DNA of 59,507 bases. Origin: Nitrococcus mobilis Nb-231 (lineage in GTDB: Bacteria; Pseudomonadota; Gammaproteobacteria; Nitrococcales; Nitrococcaceae). Below, piece by piece: positions 1-8,473 of this stretch (its first letter is position 1; each line of letters opens with the position of its first letter). The notes beneath the pieces are model-generated. The model searched no databases. It was not told the origin of the DNA and saw only the letters and a program-made list of their open reading frames with translations. The stretch covers positions 1,477,462 through 1,536,968 of the forward strand of contig NZ_CH672427.1 in NCBI RefSeq assembly GCF_000153205.1, in the 5' to 3' direction. A program made the translations under genes and the position numbers.

Positions 1-326
1 CTGGCTTACAGGCAATGGGGATCGAATACTCTGTGGCGGAAGGCCAACAGCTGCCCATGCTCAATTCCGTATGGGTACCAGAAGGGATCGATGACAGCGG
101 GGTGCGCTCGCAATTGCTGCGTGAGTACGGCATCGAAATTGGCGGAGGTTTAGGCCCGATGAAAGGCAAGACGTGGCGCATCGGACTGATGGGGGAGGCA
201 AGCACGGCGCGCAATGTACTGCTGTTCCTGGCTGCCTTGGAGTGCTGCCTGCTAGATCAGGGCGTGGGCCTGGATAGTGGGGCCGGAGTGGCCGCGGCGA
301 ATGCCGTGTATCGAAATGGCGAGTAA
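1..326 (+). CDS. Aminotransferase of the alanine/serine-glyoxylate family, C-terminal part
   Basis: This is the last hundred or so residues of a class V, PLP-dependent aminotransferase; the gene begins before the window. The reading frame is open back to the first bases, so the first ATG at base 15 is internal. The stretches [17 protein letters not shown] and [13 protein letters not shown] match the C-terminal small domain of alanine-glyoxylate and serine-glyoxylate aminotransferases. The lysine that binds PLP lies outside the window, so activity cannot be judged. The usual role is transamination between glyoxylate and an amino acid, in photorespiratory, serine-cycle or purine-degradation contexts. 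The exact substrate cannot be assigned from this part. Confidence 0.85.
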   Translation, partial: GLQAMGIEYSVAEGQQLPMLNSVWVPEGIDDSGVRSQLLREYGIEIGGGLGPMKGKTWRIGLMGEASTARNVLLFLAALECCLLDQGVGLDSGAGVAAANAVYRNGE

Positions 327-715
327 CCCCGCCGAGACGGCACGGTGCTCTGCATTCTATATCCAATAAATAGGTGTGCGCACGGCAAGCGATTCGATCT
401 CGAAGCTCGCCACAGGTTCATACTGCTTTCTGGCTCACCGGATAGGCGCGCTCATAGCAACGCCGAACTTATTACTTGCCGGCACACTGAGATGTCGTTA
501 GAACGCGACTCACGCGAAGCTCAGGTAATGCTTTTGTTATGAGCACAGGATGGCCGCTGGGGTGTGCTGGCGTTGTTCGCGAGTGCCGGCGACGTCCCTA
601 ACATTCTCTTGAGTAAGTCTTTATTCCATTGAATGGCGCAAAAACCAAAAAATATGGCATATATATTGCTGAATTTTAGTTGAGGTCAACAGCCTCACCT
701 CCTCGAGCCTGTTTT
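327..715. other. Intergenic stretch, no convincing gene
   Basis: A 65-codon ORF at 345-542 has no recognisable family and no good ribosome site, so I do not call it. The second half (about 610-690) is clearly more AT-rich than its surroundings and runs into a strong terminator. A promoter and a short untranslated transcript are therefore possible, but I cannot identify an RNA family. Confidence 0.4.
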
Positions 716-750
716 ACCCTCGCCCCAAACGGCGGCGAGGGTCTTTTCTT
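716..750 (+). terminator. Rho-independent terminator
   Basis: A perfect 9-bp stem, ACCCTCGCC pairing with GGCGAGGGT around a 9-base loop, is followed by CTTTTCTT. It lies nearly 400 bp after the aminotransferase stop. It may end that transcript or a separate short RNA from the AT-rich stretch just upstream. Confidence 0.8.
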
Positions 751-832
751 GTTAGGTTGCACCGGCCAACTCAATTGCTTGCGCTAAGAGGATAAGAAAC
801 CCCTACCGCCGAACAACGGAGGAGACTTCACC

Positions 833-1753
833 ATGATTCCGGGCCGGATTTTACTGATCATAAATCGCTACAGCCGCGGCGGCCAAATCGATCTCGACGC
901 CGTCCAGGCACGGCTGAGACATGCCGGTTTCACCGTAGAGATGGTGTTTCCCAGCAACAAACGATCAATTACGGAACTGATTCATAATTACAGACACAAT
1001 TGCGACCGTATCATAATCGGTGGTGGGGATGGCACCTTGAATGCAGCCGCCGAGGCGCTGCTCGCAAGCGCCCTGCCAATAGGGATTTTGCCGCTCGGTA
1101 CAGCCAACGATTTGGCGCGCACTCTAGGCATTCCGCTCGATCCCATCGCGGCGTGCGAAGTGATTGCTGAAGGTCGGCTGCACCGAATCGATTTAGGCTG
1201 CGTCAATGGCCATTACTTCTTTAACGTAGCGCACATCGGGTTCGGCGTCACACTGGTTCGCCAGCTTTCAGCGGAGATTAAAAAACGCTGGGGGATTCTT
1301 GGCTACGCGAGATCCGCATTCACAGCATTGAGGGACAGATCTTCGTTTCGGGCCGAGATCCGAACCAATGGCCGGAAGCATAAGACACGCTGCTCTCAGA
1401 TCACCGTCGGCAACGGTCGTCATTTCGGCGGCGGCTTGGCCGTGGCCCACGATGCCCGTATCGATGACCACACGCTTCATGTGTGGAGCTTAGAGCCCCT
1501 CGATCTCTGGGAGCTCATTGCACTGGCCCCTGCTCTGCTCCGGGGCCGCCACCTTGAACACCGACGCGTGTGGCACCGACGCGTTCAGAGCATAGAAATC
1601 CACACTCGAAAACCCATGCCCGTCAGCGCCGACGGGGAGCTGGCCACTCACACCCCGGCAAAGTTCCATCTGCTTCCGAGCGCGCTTGCGGTATACGTTC
1701 CAACGAGTTACGAAAACGCCGCTGCGGCACACTCCAAAGGCGCTGGAATCTAA
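833..1753 (+). CDS. Diacylglycerol/lipid kinase family protein (YegS/DgkB-like)
   Basis: This is a 306-residue cytoplasmic or membrane-associated lipid kinase of the DAGK catalytic family. The nucleotide-binding motif GGGDGTLNAAAEAL is near residues 63-76. A second signature, PLGTANDLARTLGIP, follows near residue 86. The C-terminal half has the usual beta-rich domain ending near VSADGE. Length matches the family (about 300). The ATG is preceded by GGAGGA at a good distance, which fixes the start. Family members phosphorylate diacylglycerol, sphingosine-like or phosphatidylglycerol lipids; the substrate cannot be told from sequence. It is monocistronic here, after a terminator. Confidence 0.88.
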   Translation: MIPGRILLIINRYSRGGQIDLDAVQARLRHAGFTVEMVFPSNKRSITELIHNYRHNCDRIIIGGGDGTLNAAAEALLASALPIGILPLGTANDLARTLGIPLDPIAACEVIAEGRLHRIDLGCVNGHYFFNVAHIGFGVTLVRQLSAEIKKRWGILGYARSAFTALRDRSSFRAEIRTNGRKHKTRCSQITVGNGRHFGGGLAVAHDARIDDHTLHVWSLEPLDLWELIALAPALLRGRHLEHRRVWHRRVQSIEIHTRKPMPVSADGELATHTPAKFHLLPSALAVYVPTSYENAAAAHSKGAGI

Positions 1754-2041
1754 ACGTACAGGTAGGGGTTTCTAAAGCAGTCCGGATGGACGAAACGCTC
1801 CGTCACGATACGCTGGCAAGTCACCCAATCGGCGGCCCGGACGGCCTGGCTGTTCGAGCCAGGCCCGTGCGAGTCGCCCAAACCTTCAGTTCGCAAGCAC
1901 CCGCCCCAAAGCAATCAAGAAGGAACATCCCTGTTCCAGAGTTTGCTACTCCATGCCAAAAGGTAACGATTACCCTTTAGCCGAAACGGGCGAGACGAGG
2001 CCGTTGCACACCTTAACCTAGCCCGTCGGCGAACAAAAAAC
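1754..2041. other. Intergenic stretch with one hairpin
   Basis: No gene is visible. A perfect 9-bp stem, GGCCTGGCT with AGCCAGGCC around a 5-base loop, sits at 1843-1865. It has no T-run on either side, so it is not a standard terminator. It lies between the convergent lipid kinase and outer-membrane genes. Confidence 0.4.
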
Positions 2042-2581
2042 TCAGAAAAGATAGCCGATACCGACGGTGTAGACGAACGCACCATCGTCGAAGGCATCAT
2101 CAACATCACTCAGGTTATTGAAGAAGTATTGATATTCCGCGGCGCCCAGGATGAAGGTCTTGGGCCGAACAAAATATTTTATGCCCGCCTCCAGACCAGC
2201 AAAGCCGCTATCATCAATCCGCTCGCCATACACGCCGCCAAGACTCGCGCCTATAAACGGGCGAGCGCGCTCCGTGGCAATGAAATGCCAGTCCACGAAG
2301 CCTCGGGTAGAGCCATTCCAAACGTTGTCACCGTCATTCGGCACATCCGCATAGTTCACGCCTTGGCGAACACCGAACTCGAGGTTTCTATTATAGTACC
2401 AACCCAAACCGCCCAGGATGCCGAAGGTGAGCGTATCCAGATCGTTCTGACTGCTACCGGTACCAGATAATACGAACTCCTTGTCACCGGCCTCGGGTCC
2501 TATGAGAGCCTTGCCCTGAGCCAGGGCCAGCACGGGCATCATGCTAATGAGAAAACCAAGCACAAGCTTGCGGTTCATCAT
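2042..2581 (-). CDS. Outer-membrane beta-barrel protein
   Basis: A 179-residue precursor begins with a signal peptide (basic MMNRK, hydrophobic core, ALAQG cleavage region near residue 22). The mature part alternates hydrophobic and polar residues, with repeated strand-like segments such as FGILGGLGWYY, FVDWHFIA and FILGAAEYQYFF. It ends in the outer-membrane signature GIGYLF with a terminal phenylalanine, as BAM substrates do. It resembles small 8-strand barrels of the OmpW/OmpX/surface-antigen type, but I cannot name the subfamily or ligand. GGAGG precedes the start; the second ATG, one codon downstream, is also possible. Confidence 0.8.
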   Translation of the reverse strand: MMNRKLVLGFLISMMPVLALAQGKALIGPEAGDKEFVLSGTGSSQNDLDTLTFGILGGLGWYYNRNLEFGVRQGVNYADVPNDGDNVWNGSTRGFVDWHFIATERARPFIGASLGGVYGERIDDSGFAGLEAGIKYFVRPKTFILGAAEYQYFFNNLSDVDDAFDDGAFVYTVGIGYLF

Positions 2582-3449
2582 CCTTAACCTCCGGATTTTT
2601 GATATGAATTCAGCCTGCTGCTAGCGGAGCAAACACCATGTCTAGCATCATCCGTCCAGAGGTGGCAAAACGTTGCCATCCTTCTTGGAAACTCGATTTG
2701 CATCCCTTGTCAGACAAGCCAATCGTTCGATCTCTGTGTCGCAATGAAGCAACACAGCGTGCTCAGCGAGAATTCATGATTAAAATCAGAATCTTAGTAA
2801 AACAACGTCGCCTAAAGGCAACAAAGCTGTCTCCCCCCTTTGGTAAGACCTGCCTACTATACCCCGTTTATGTTGTGGATACGAGACATCATACGATCGA
2901 ACATGAATTTTAATAAATTTATGGTAGTACGTAAACAATCATACATAAGTTACTTTTAATAAACAGTAGTATGGGTTTTATAACAGCCAAAACCACGCGG
3001 CTTACGTATCGTGCTCGTTGCCTTTACACAACACCCCGACAGCCGCAGCCGGGAAACGGCGGGATACCGGCGGCGCACCGATGCCGCGCACGATCAGCAC
3101 ACAGCGCAGGCTCGGCTTGACGCGCCGCTACGGCGCTGGAGCTCCAGGTATCGATACCCCGATGGAACCAACATTGGTTTGACCTGGTCTTACTGCTGAC
3201 AGTAGATGGAAGGGCCCGCGTCCGATACACGAACATGACGATAGGGAGTGTGGCAAGCCGCGCTTGTCGCAAAACCGCACGAGTTTCAGATCAAGCGGCA
3301 AGTTGTAAGGTCCACGCCCACCCAACGGGGATTTGCCCGCGATCTACATCGGCGTCGGTGACATCCTCTGGGGCTATGGGATGGTCAAGCTCGACCGGAA
3401 CTCAAAAGAATAATCGCTCGGGGGTTCACACGGCCAGGAGACCATCGCC
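2582..3449. other. AT-rich stretch followed by a degraded reading frame
   Basis: A 91-codon ORF at 2638-2913 has no family signature and is not called. About 2880-2990 is AT-rich and could hold promoters. From about 3100 to 3413 there are coding-like pieces that jump frame: one contains GIDTPMEPTLV, and another is open only from 3309 to 3413, with DLPAIYIGVGDILWGYGMVK before a stop. This looks like the eroded end of a gene that once preceded the next membrane-protein gene. I do not recognise its family. Confidence 0.35.
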
Positions 3450-4196
3450 ATGGGGGTGTTTGATGCACCGGCGCCGATTTTCGCATGGCTCGATGCTCAA
3501 ACAGCCATGGCAATCCCTCCGCTTGGTCGGCTCATCCTGTGGGGCAGCGTGGCCGCGCTGATTTCCACGGGGCTCTACCGAGCACTCTCGGCCCAAGAAG
3601 GAATCGGCCGCACTAAAACCAAACTCACTGAGCTTCGGTGGCGACTCCAAACCCATGAGGGTAACTTCGCCGACGCCGCACCACTTATTGGAAGCTTTTT
3701 GCGAACTGCACTGCAGCAGGTGGGCCTGGTAGCATGGCCAACCCTGCTCTCCTCGCTACCGTTGCTCGCTCTGATCTGCTGGTTAAGCACCGACTACGGC
3801 TATACTTACCCCGCGCTGGGATCGACACCCACTATCCAGACCATACCGCCGCAACCGCACGCCAAATGGATTGGAGGCGTTCGTGATGAGGCCGTGCCAA
3901 AATATCAGCCACCGCCCCACATCCTGATTGCCGACCACCACCAAACAATCGTAGCCGATGTGTCATGGCGAGTTCCGGTACCGATCGTCCACAAATGGCA
4001 ATGGTGGAACGCCCTAGTCGGCAACCCCATTGGCTATCTACCTAGCAACGCCTCGGTTGATCGGATTGAGGTGGCCCTTCCGGACAAAAAATACCTCGGC
4101 TTCGGGCCGCGGTGGCTACGGGGATGGGAGGTGCCCTTCTTCCTCTCACTGGTTGTGGTATCGATCGTGACAAAGATGCGGTGGCGAATTGACTGA
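3450..4196 (+). CDS. Membrane protein with three predicted helices, EMC3/YidC-like topology (unassigned)
   Basis: This 248-residue protein has a hydrophobic segment near residues 26-45 and a charged helical stretch that could form a coiled coil (about 48-70). A second membrane segment lies near 93-115. A roughly 105-residue aromatic- and proline-rich region follows, then a last membrane segment near 226-243. A first helix, a cytosolic coiled coil, a second helix and a third helix is the core arrangement of the Oxa1/YidC/EMC3 (DUF106) superfamily. The long insert between helices two and three is unusual, and I see no decisive motif. CCAGGAGACC precedes the start. Homology to that superfamily is an inference from topology only. 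Confidence 0.5.
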   Translation: MGVFDAPAPIFAWLDAQTAMAIPPLGRLILWGSVAALISTGLYRALSAQEGIGRTKTKLTELRWRLQTHEGNFADAAPLIGSFLRTALQQVGLVAWPTLLSSLPLLALICWLSTDYGYTYPALGSTPTIQTIPPQPHAKWIGGVRDEAVPKYQPPPHILIADHHQTIVADVSWRVPVPIVHKWQWWNALVGNPIGYLPSNASVDRIEVALPDKKYLGFGPRWLRGWEVPFFLSLVVVSIVTKMRWRID

Positions 4197-4339
4197 GCAG
4201 AGGCAACGCAGAACAGCGGCGGCTAGCAACCCGGAGCTGGCCGAGACTTTCCACGTGGCTCGCTGGATAGATGAGTTCGGCGGCTTCATAACCCACCATA
4301 AACAGCTTGGGATCAAGCTTGGCAAGCTTGGAGACACGA

Positions 4340-4762
4340 TTACTTGCAAAACCGCTCGCCGCGACCCGGATCGATCAGCCGATCTACGCGGGAGCGCGAG
4401 CTGATCGAACAGTGCACTGCTGCAACCGCCACACGCATGGGCCCGCAGCGTACCGAACCGACCTTGGCAAGCGCGTACTCGGCGTAACCGCCATCGAGCG
4501 TATAGCCGGTGAACTTCGCCGCCGGACAAAGACTCTCTTGCCTACGGCGGCAATAGCGGCACTGACCACAGGTCCAGCCAAGCCATAGTACGCCTACCCG
4601 GTTTCCCAACTCGAAGCGAGTGACACCGTTGCCGAACTGATCCACCACCCCAACAATTTCGTGCCCCGGGATGAGTGGCTGCTTAGCGTTCCACAACTCC
4701 CGGTCGATCACGTGGAGGTCGGTGCGGCAAACCGCGCAGGCTCGGAGGAGGAGAGCCCCACT
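4340..4762 (-). pseudogene. Zinc-dependent alcohol dehydrogenase, internal fragment
   Basis: The frame shows the first half of a medium-chain alcohol dehydrogenase: CRTDLHV (catalytic-zinc cysteine region), the GHEIVG motif, the structural-zinc cluster CGQCRYCRRRQESLC and GGYAEYALA. The first 30 or so residues are missing, because an in-frame stop lies immediately upstream. After GGYAEYALAKV the homology is lost and the Rossmann domain is absent. The piece is therefore a remnant truncated at both ends, not an enzyme. A GTG codon at 4711 could start a 123-residue product, but that would lack the NAD-binding domain. Confidence 0.8.
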
Positions 4763-4853
4763 TCATCCCGACCATAATCTCCATAACGCCGCGGAATTGA
4801 AGCTGGAAAGGACTGCTTGTATCTTGGCGATCCTGGCTTTCTAGATAGCTGGC

Positions 4854-4876
4854 AAAAAGGCCGCCTACGGCGGCCT
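4854..4876 (-). terminator. Rho-independent terminator for the phasin gene
   Basis: Read on the minus strand, AGGCCGCC pairs with GGCGGCCT around a 3-base loop and is followed by TTTTT. It lies about 40 bp after the phasin stop codon, in the right orientation to end that transcript. Confidence 0.85.
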
Positions 4877-4912
4877 CTCGCAAATCGGCTCGGGCGCCGA
4901 ACCCTAGGCTGG

Positions 4913-5308
4913 CTAACGATCGGCCGTTCTCGTAGCAGAAGACTCAGCCCCATTGCTTGCCGCCGCCATTATGGAAGGAACCACATCCTCGGCTAGTAGC
5001 TTCTCGACTTCCTTACCAAAATCCCGGCCGAAACCGGCCAGCACTTGGCTATCAGCCAAAAGCTTAGCCGCCAACGTACGGCCCGCTTCGTTTTGGCTGG
5101 TGACAAGCCGCCACAAACCGTCCACGTCGTTGGCTTGGAGTGCCTCGCGCAGCGGCCTCAGTCCGATATCGGTATAAGAGTAGGCTGCATTGACCTGGAA
5201 CTCGGCGAGTTTGCCGGCATTTTCAATTACCAGCGAATTGAACTTGCGCGCCGGTGCAATGAACTGCGCAAACAGAGTATTCATATTCGTATACAAGCCT
5301 TCATACAT
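4913..5308 (-). CDS. Phasin family protein
   Basis: This 131-residue, all-helical protein matches the phasin family. These are amphipathic proteins that coat polyhydroxyalkanoate granules. Diagnostic parts are the N-terminal FAQFIAPARKFNSL segment, the middle AYSYTDIGLRPLREAL and SQNEAGRTLAAKLLAD. A C-terminal EVEKLLAEDV helix and a loose polar tail follow. AAGGGGA lies about ten bases before the ATG. A terminator follows the gene, so it is probably its own transcript. No PHA synthase lies in the window. Together with fadD and the acetoacetate-CoA ligase gene it fits a PHA-accumulating organism. Confidence 0.88.
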   Translation of the reverse strand: MYEGLYTNMNTLFAQFIAPARKFNSLVIENAGKLAEFQVNAAYSYTDIGLRPLREALQANDVDGLWRLVTSQNEAGRTLAAKLLADSQVLAGFGRDFGKEVEKLLAEDVVPSIMAAASNGAESSATRTADR

Positions 5309-5600
5309 GTCGACAAATCCCCTTGCAGCGAGCCGACAGCGAGAAAAGCGCAGCTTGCCTGAACCTCAAGCTTGGGCAGCCGAACACCCGTGCCGGCAAA
5401 TGGCATCCCGCAGGCGTCCTATCAGCACCCTTCAACCGGTGCTATCTATTGCACTGCAACATAGCAATTTTCATGCTGCTTCGCAACATCGTCGACTTGT
5501 GCGGCCAACCAAAAATCATGGCCCGGCATAGTAACAAAGCACTGCTATCACGGGATCCCTTCTCTATACTAATCACGAGTAATGCGTAACCATCGAAAGC

Positions 5601-7322
5601 ATGCTGAGCTCAGCGGCTTGGAGAGAAAAATTGGAGAAGATCTGGCTCAAAAGCTATCCGAAAGACATGCCGGCAGAGATTGACCTCGAGGAGTTTACGT
5701 CGCTGAACGATGTGTTCGAGCGCAGTGTTCAGTTGTACGCCAATCAGCGGGCATTCAGCAACATGGGCGCAGCGCTCACTTACCGCGAACTCGATGAGCG
5801 CAGCCGCGCGTTCGGCGCTTGGCTGCAGCATCGTGCCGGACTCGGCAAGGGTGACCGAATCGCCCTCATGTTACCCAACGTTCTGCAGTACCCCGTGGCC
5901 CTGTTCGGGGCCTTGCGAGTCGGGCTTACGGTGGTCAATGTCAATCCGCTTTATACGGTGCGCGAGCTAACCCATCAGCTCGACGATTCGGGGGCACGGG
6001 CGATCGTAATACTCGAGAACTTCGCCCACACACTCGAACAAGTTCCAAGCGGGCAGCGGCCCGAAACAGTGCTTACGACTCGGGTAGGCGATCTGCTGCC
6101 CATACCCAAGGCCCAACTCGTCAATGCCGTGGTGAAATACATTAAAAAAGCCGTGCCTCGGTTTGACCTGCCGGGCGCGGTGTCCTTTCGAAAAGCACTG
6201 CGAGAGGGCGCCCGCCTCGAACTCGAAACCACGGCCGTAGAACCAACGGACCTCGCGTTCCTACAGTATACGGGCGGCACCACCGGCACGGCCAAAGGCG
6301 CGATGCTCACTCACCGCAACATGGTCGCCAATCTGCAGCAAGCCTCAGTGTGGATCGCCCCCAAGATGCGCCCAGGACAAGAAATCATCATCACCGCTTT
6401 GCCGCTCTACCACATTTTTTCGCTGCTCGCCAATTGCCTGATGTTCATGAAAAACGGCGGCGAGAACGTCCTGATCACCAATCCAAGAGACCTACCGGGC
6501 TTCGTCAAGGAGTTGCGCCGCCACCCGTTCACCGCCTTCACCGGGGTGAATACCCTTTTCAACGGCCTGCTCAATACTCCGGGCTTCACCGATCTCGATT
6601 TCAGCCACTTACGACTGACGCTCGGTGGCGGCATGGCCGTCCAGCGCCGGATCGCAGAGCGCTGGAAGACCACGACCGGCACTACGCTCGTGGAGGCATA
6701 TGGACTTACCGAAACATCCCCGGCGGTTTGCATAAACCCAGTGAACCTAGCCGCCTATAACGGCAGTATCGGTCTGCCAATCCCCTCCACGGAAGTCAGC
6801 ATCCGGGATGACCAAGGCAATGAGCTTGCCCTGGGGGAGAACGGTGAATTGTGCATACGTGGCCCTCAGGTCATGGCTGGCTACTGGGGCAAGGGCGCAG
6901 CGGAGACGAACAGCGCCTTTCTGGAAGGCGGCTGGCTACGCAGCGGCGACATTGCTCGCATGGATGCACAAGGCTACATCTATCTCGTTGATCGCAAGAA
7001 AGATATGATTAACGTCTCCGGATTCAACGTCTACCCCAATGAAGTCGAGGACGTGCTCGTTGCCCACCCGGACGTGCTTGAAGCCGCCGTCATCGGTCTC
7101 CCGGATGAGGCGCATGGCGAGCGCTTGAAAGCCTTCCTCGTGTGCGGCAAGCGCACGCCGAGCACTGAAGAAGTACTCGATCACTGCCGCAAACAGCTCA
7201 CCGGCTATAAAATACCGCGGGAGATCGAATTCCGTAGCGAACTACCCAAATCCAACGTCGGCAAAATCCTCCGGCGTAGCCTACGCGAGGAGGAAATCGA
7301 ACGCGCGCGCCAAGCCGCATAA
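5601..7322 (+). CDS. fadD: Long-chain-fatty-acid--CoA ligase
   Basis: This 573-residue acyl-CoA synthetase activates fatty acids to acyl-CoA with ATP, at the inner membrane, for beta-oxidation or lipid synthesis. It follows the E. coli FadD pattern closely along its length. The N-terminus has [12 protein letters not shown]. The P-loop-like motif [18 protein letters not shown] is near residue 223. The adenylation motif YGLTETSP, then [11 protein letters not shown] and the FACS signature [19 protein letters not shown] (about residue 470) follow. The catalytic-lysine region [12 protein letters not shown] is near the C-terminus. The start is extended by about ten residues relative to E. coli; a downstream start is possible. 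It is followed on the other strand by a broken potassium-uptake gene. Confidence 0.93.
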   Translation: MLSSAAWREKLEKIWLKSYPKDMPAEIDLEEFTSLNDVFERSVQLYANQRAFSNMGAALTYRELDERSRAFGAWLQHRAGLGKGDRIALMLPNVLQYPVALFGALRVGLTVVNVNPLYTVRELTHQLDDSGARAIVILENFAHTLEQVPSGQRPETVLTTRVGDLLPIPKAQLVNAVVKYIKKAVPRFDLPGAVSFRKALREGARLELETTAVEPTDLAFLQYTGGTTGTAKGAMLTHRNMVANLQQASVWIAPKMRPGQEIIITALPLYHIFSLLANCLMFMKNGGENVLITNPRDLPGFVKELRRHPFTAFTGVNTLFNGLLNTPGFTDLDFSHLRLTLGGGMAVQRRIAERWKTTTGTTLVEAYGLTETSPAVCINPVNLAAYNGSIGLPIPSTEVSIRDDQGNELALGENGELCIRGPQVMAGYWGKGAAETNSAFLEGGWLRSGDIARMDAQGYIYLVDRKKDMINVSGFNVYPNEVEDVLVAHPDVLEAAVIGLPDEAHGERLKAFLVCGKRTPSTEEVLDHCRKQLTGYKIPREIEFRSELPKSNVGKILRRSLREEEIERARQAA

Positions 7323-7325
7323 ATA

Positions 7326-7579
7326 GGTTGACACGGCTTGATCGCCGATGGCGACTACAGCGACATCGTAATCGGCGAGACCCAATTCCTCGAGAGCACG
7401 CTCGTCACGCACATCGGCGATCACCAGATGGGTCAGCTGATCGGCGACCGCTTTTATTCGAACCTCATCGCGGTCCACCCCGAGCACTTCGTTGCCCACC
7501 GCTCCAGGTGCACGGCAATGGTCGTACCGAAATTACCCAACCCGAGCACCGCGAATTTGCCGTGGCCTGGCTTATACAT
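7326..7579 (-). pseudogene. TrkA/KtrA-type potassium uptake regulator, truncated and frameshifted
   Basis: On the minus strand a good ribosome site (GGAGGGG) and ATG at 7579 open the typical RCK N-terminus, with KFAVLGLGNFGTT (NAD-binding glycine motif). Near HLERW the frame breaks at about 7500. The continuation GNEVLGVDRDEVRIKAV ... LADYDVAVVAIGD is in another frame. Homology stops at the end of fadD, so the second half of the RCK domain and the C-terminal domain are missing. The family gates Ktr/Trk potassium channels, but this copy cannot be functional. No channel subunit is adjacent. Confidence 0.82.
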
Positions 7580-7913
7580 CCCTACTTCAGCCCCTCCAGC
7601 ACGTTGAACTCAAGCATAGCAACCGAGTCGAGCGACGACAGCGCGCCGGTGGCTTGCCGCTCACCGTTCGCCGAAACAACCCCCTTATAGGGCGGCCTGC
7701 TCGGTATCGAAGGTACATGGCAAATGGCCATCGATCACCCCTACACGTTGAGTCTAGGGCGCTCTTCACAATCTGAACAATTACCACAGGAGAGTAACGC
7801 GCGCGTGAGCTATATTGCCTGAATAACATCCAGCGGCTGAAGGGGGCGCAGATCTAGATACCTGCTTCGAGGCCATGGCAAAAACGGCTGTGGCATAGTA
7901 GGGAGAATTCGCC
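7580..7913. other. Intergenic stretch
   Basis: No intact gene is seen. On the minus strand a short open segment ends just before the ktrA remnant (VAMLEFNVLEGLK, then a stop) and may be the eroded tail of an upstream gene, but it is too short to identify. The last part carries the ribosome site of the hemerythrin-like gene. Confidence 0.35.
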
Positions 7914-8465
7914 ATGCACGTACTCGATCAGCTTCTCTCGAGGCATGAGAGAATCCGGGCCGTTCTCGATATGTTGGAGCAGGAAGTTGAATCCCTTGAC
8001 CAGGAAGGGAGCGCTGACCTGAGCGCTATGAAGGAGGGCTTTTATTACCTCACGCAATACTTGGGTCCAGGGGACAATAATAGGGAACGCATTGTCTACC
8101 GTAACGTAGTGGCGCGTGAACAGCGCGCCGCTCGGTTGGTGGGTGAATTGACCCAACAACACGAGGAGCTCCGGCGGCGCAGCGAGGAGCTACTCGAGAG
8201 CGTGGAAGATATGACAGAGGACGTGCTCGTAGCCAAGGCGGAATTCGACGCCCGAGCCCATCGTTATATAGAGTTGCAGCGCCAGCATGTAGCGCGCGAG
8301 GAGAATGAGCTATTGCCGCTTGCCGACCAATTGTTGACCGATGATGATTGGAAGCGGATCGAACACACGTTGCGACAACAACAATGGCCATCGCTTAGCG
8401 GGATTGCGCCCGTGGAAACCTCGCACACGGTTACCGGGAATACCCGTAAGCCTGCCACCTCGTGA
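7914..8465 (+). CDS. Hemerythrin HHE-domain-like protein
   Basis: This 183-residue helical protein has the layout of cytoplasmic hemerythrin-like HHE proteins. The first ligand region HERIRAVLDMLEQE is near residue 11, then YYLTQYL, EQRAARLVGELTQQHEEL near residue 80, and ELQRQHVAREENELLPLA near residue 125. Where the family usually has a His-His-Pro-Lys-Glu segment after the YYLTQYL helix, this protein reads GPGDNNRERI, so two expected iron-binding residues are missing. GGAGA precedes the ATG. It converges with an iron-exporter gene only 8 bp away. A regulatory or degenerate iron/oxygen-sensing role is possible but unproven. Confidence 0.78.
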   Translation: MHVLDQLLSRHERIRAVLDMLEQEVESLDQEGSADLSAMKEGFYYLTQYLGPGDNNRERIVYRNVVAREQRAARLVGELTQQHEELRRRSEELLESVEDMTEDVLVAKAEFDARAHRYIELQRQHVAREENELLPLADQLLTDDDWKRIEHTLRQQQWPSLSGIAPVETSHTVTGNTRKPATS

Positions 8466-8473
8466 TTGGCTCT

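Noticed and set aside
2638-2913. 91-codon plus-strand frame after the outer-membrane protein
   Set aside because: No family marks, no good ribosome site and unbiased composition; treated as chance.
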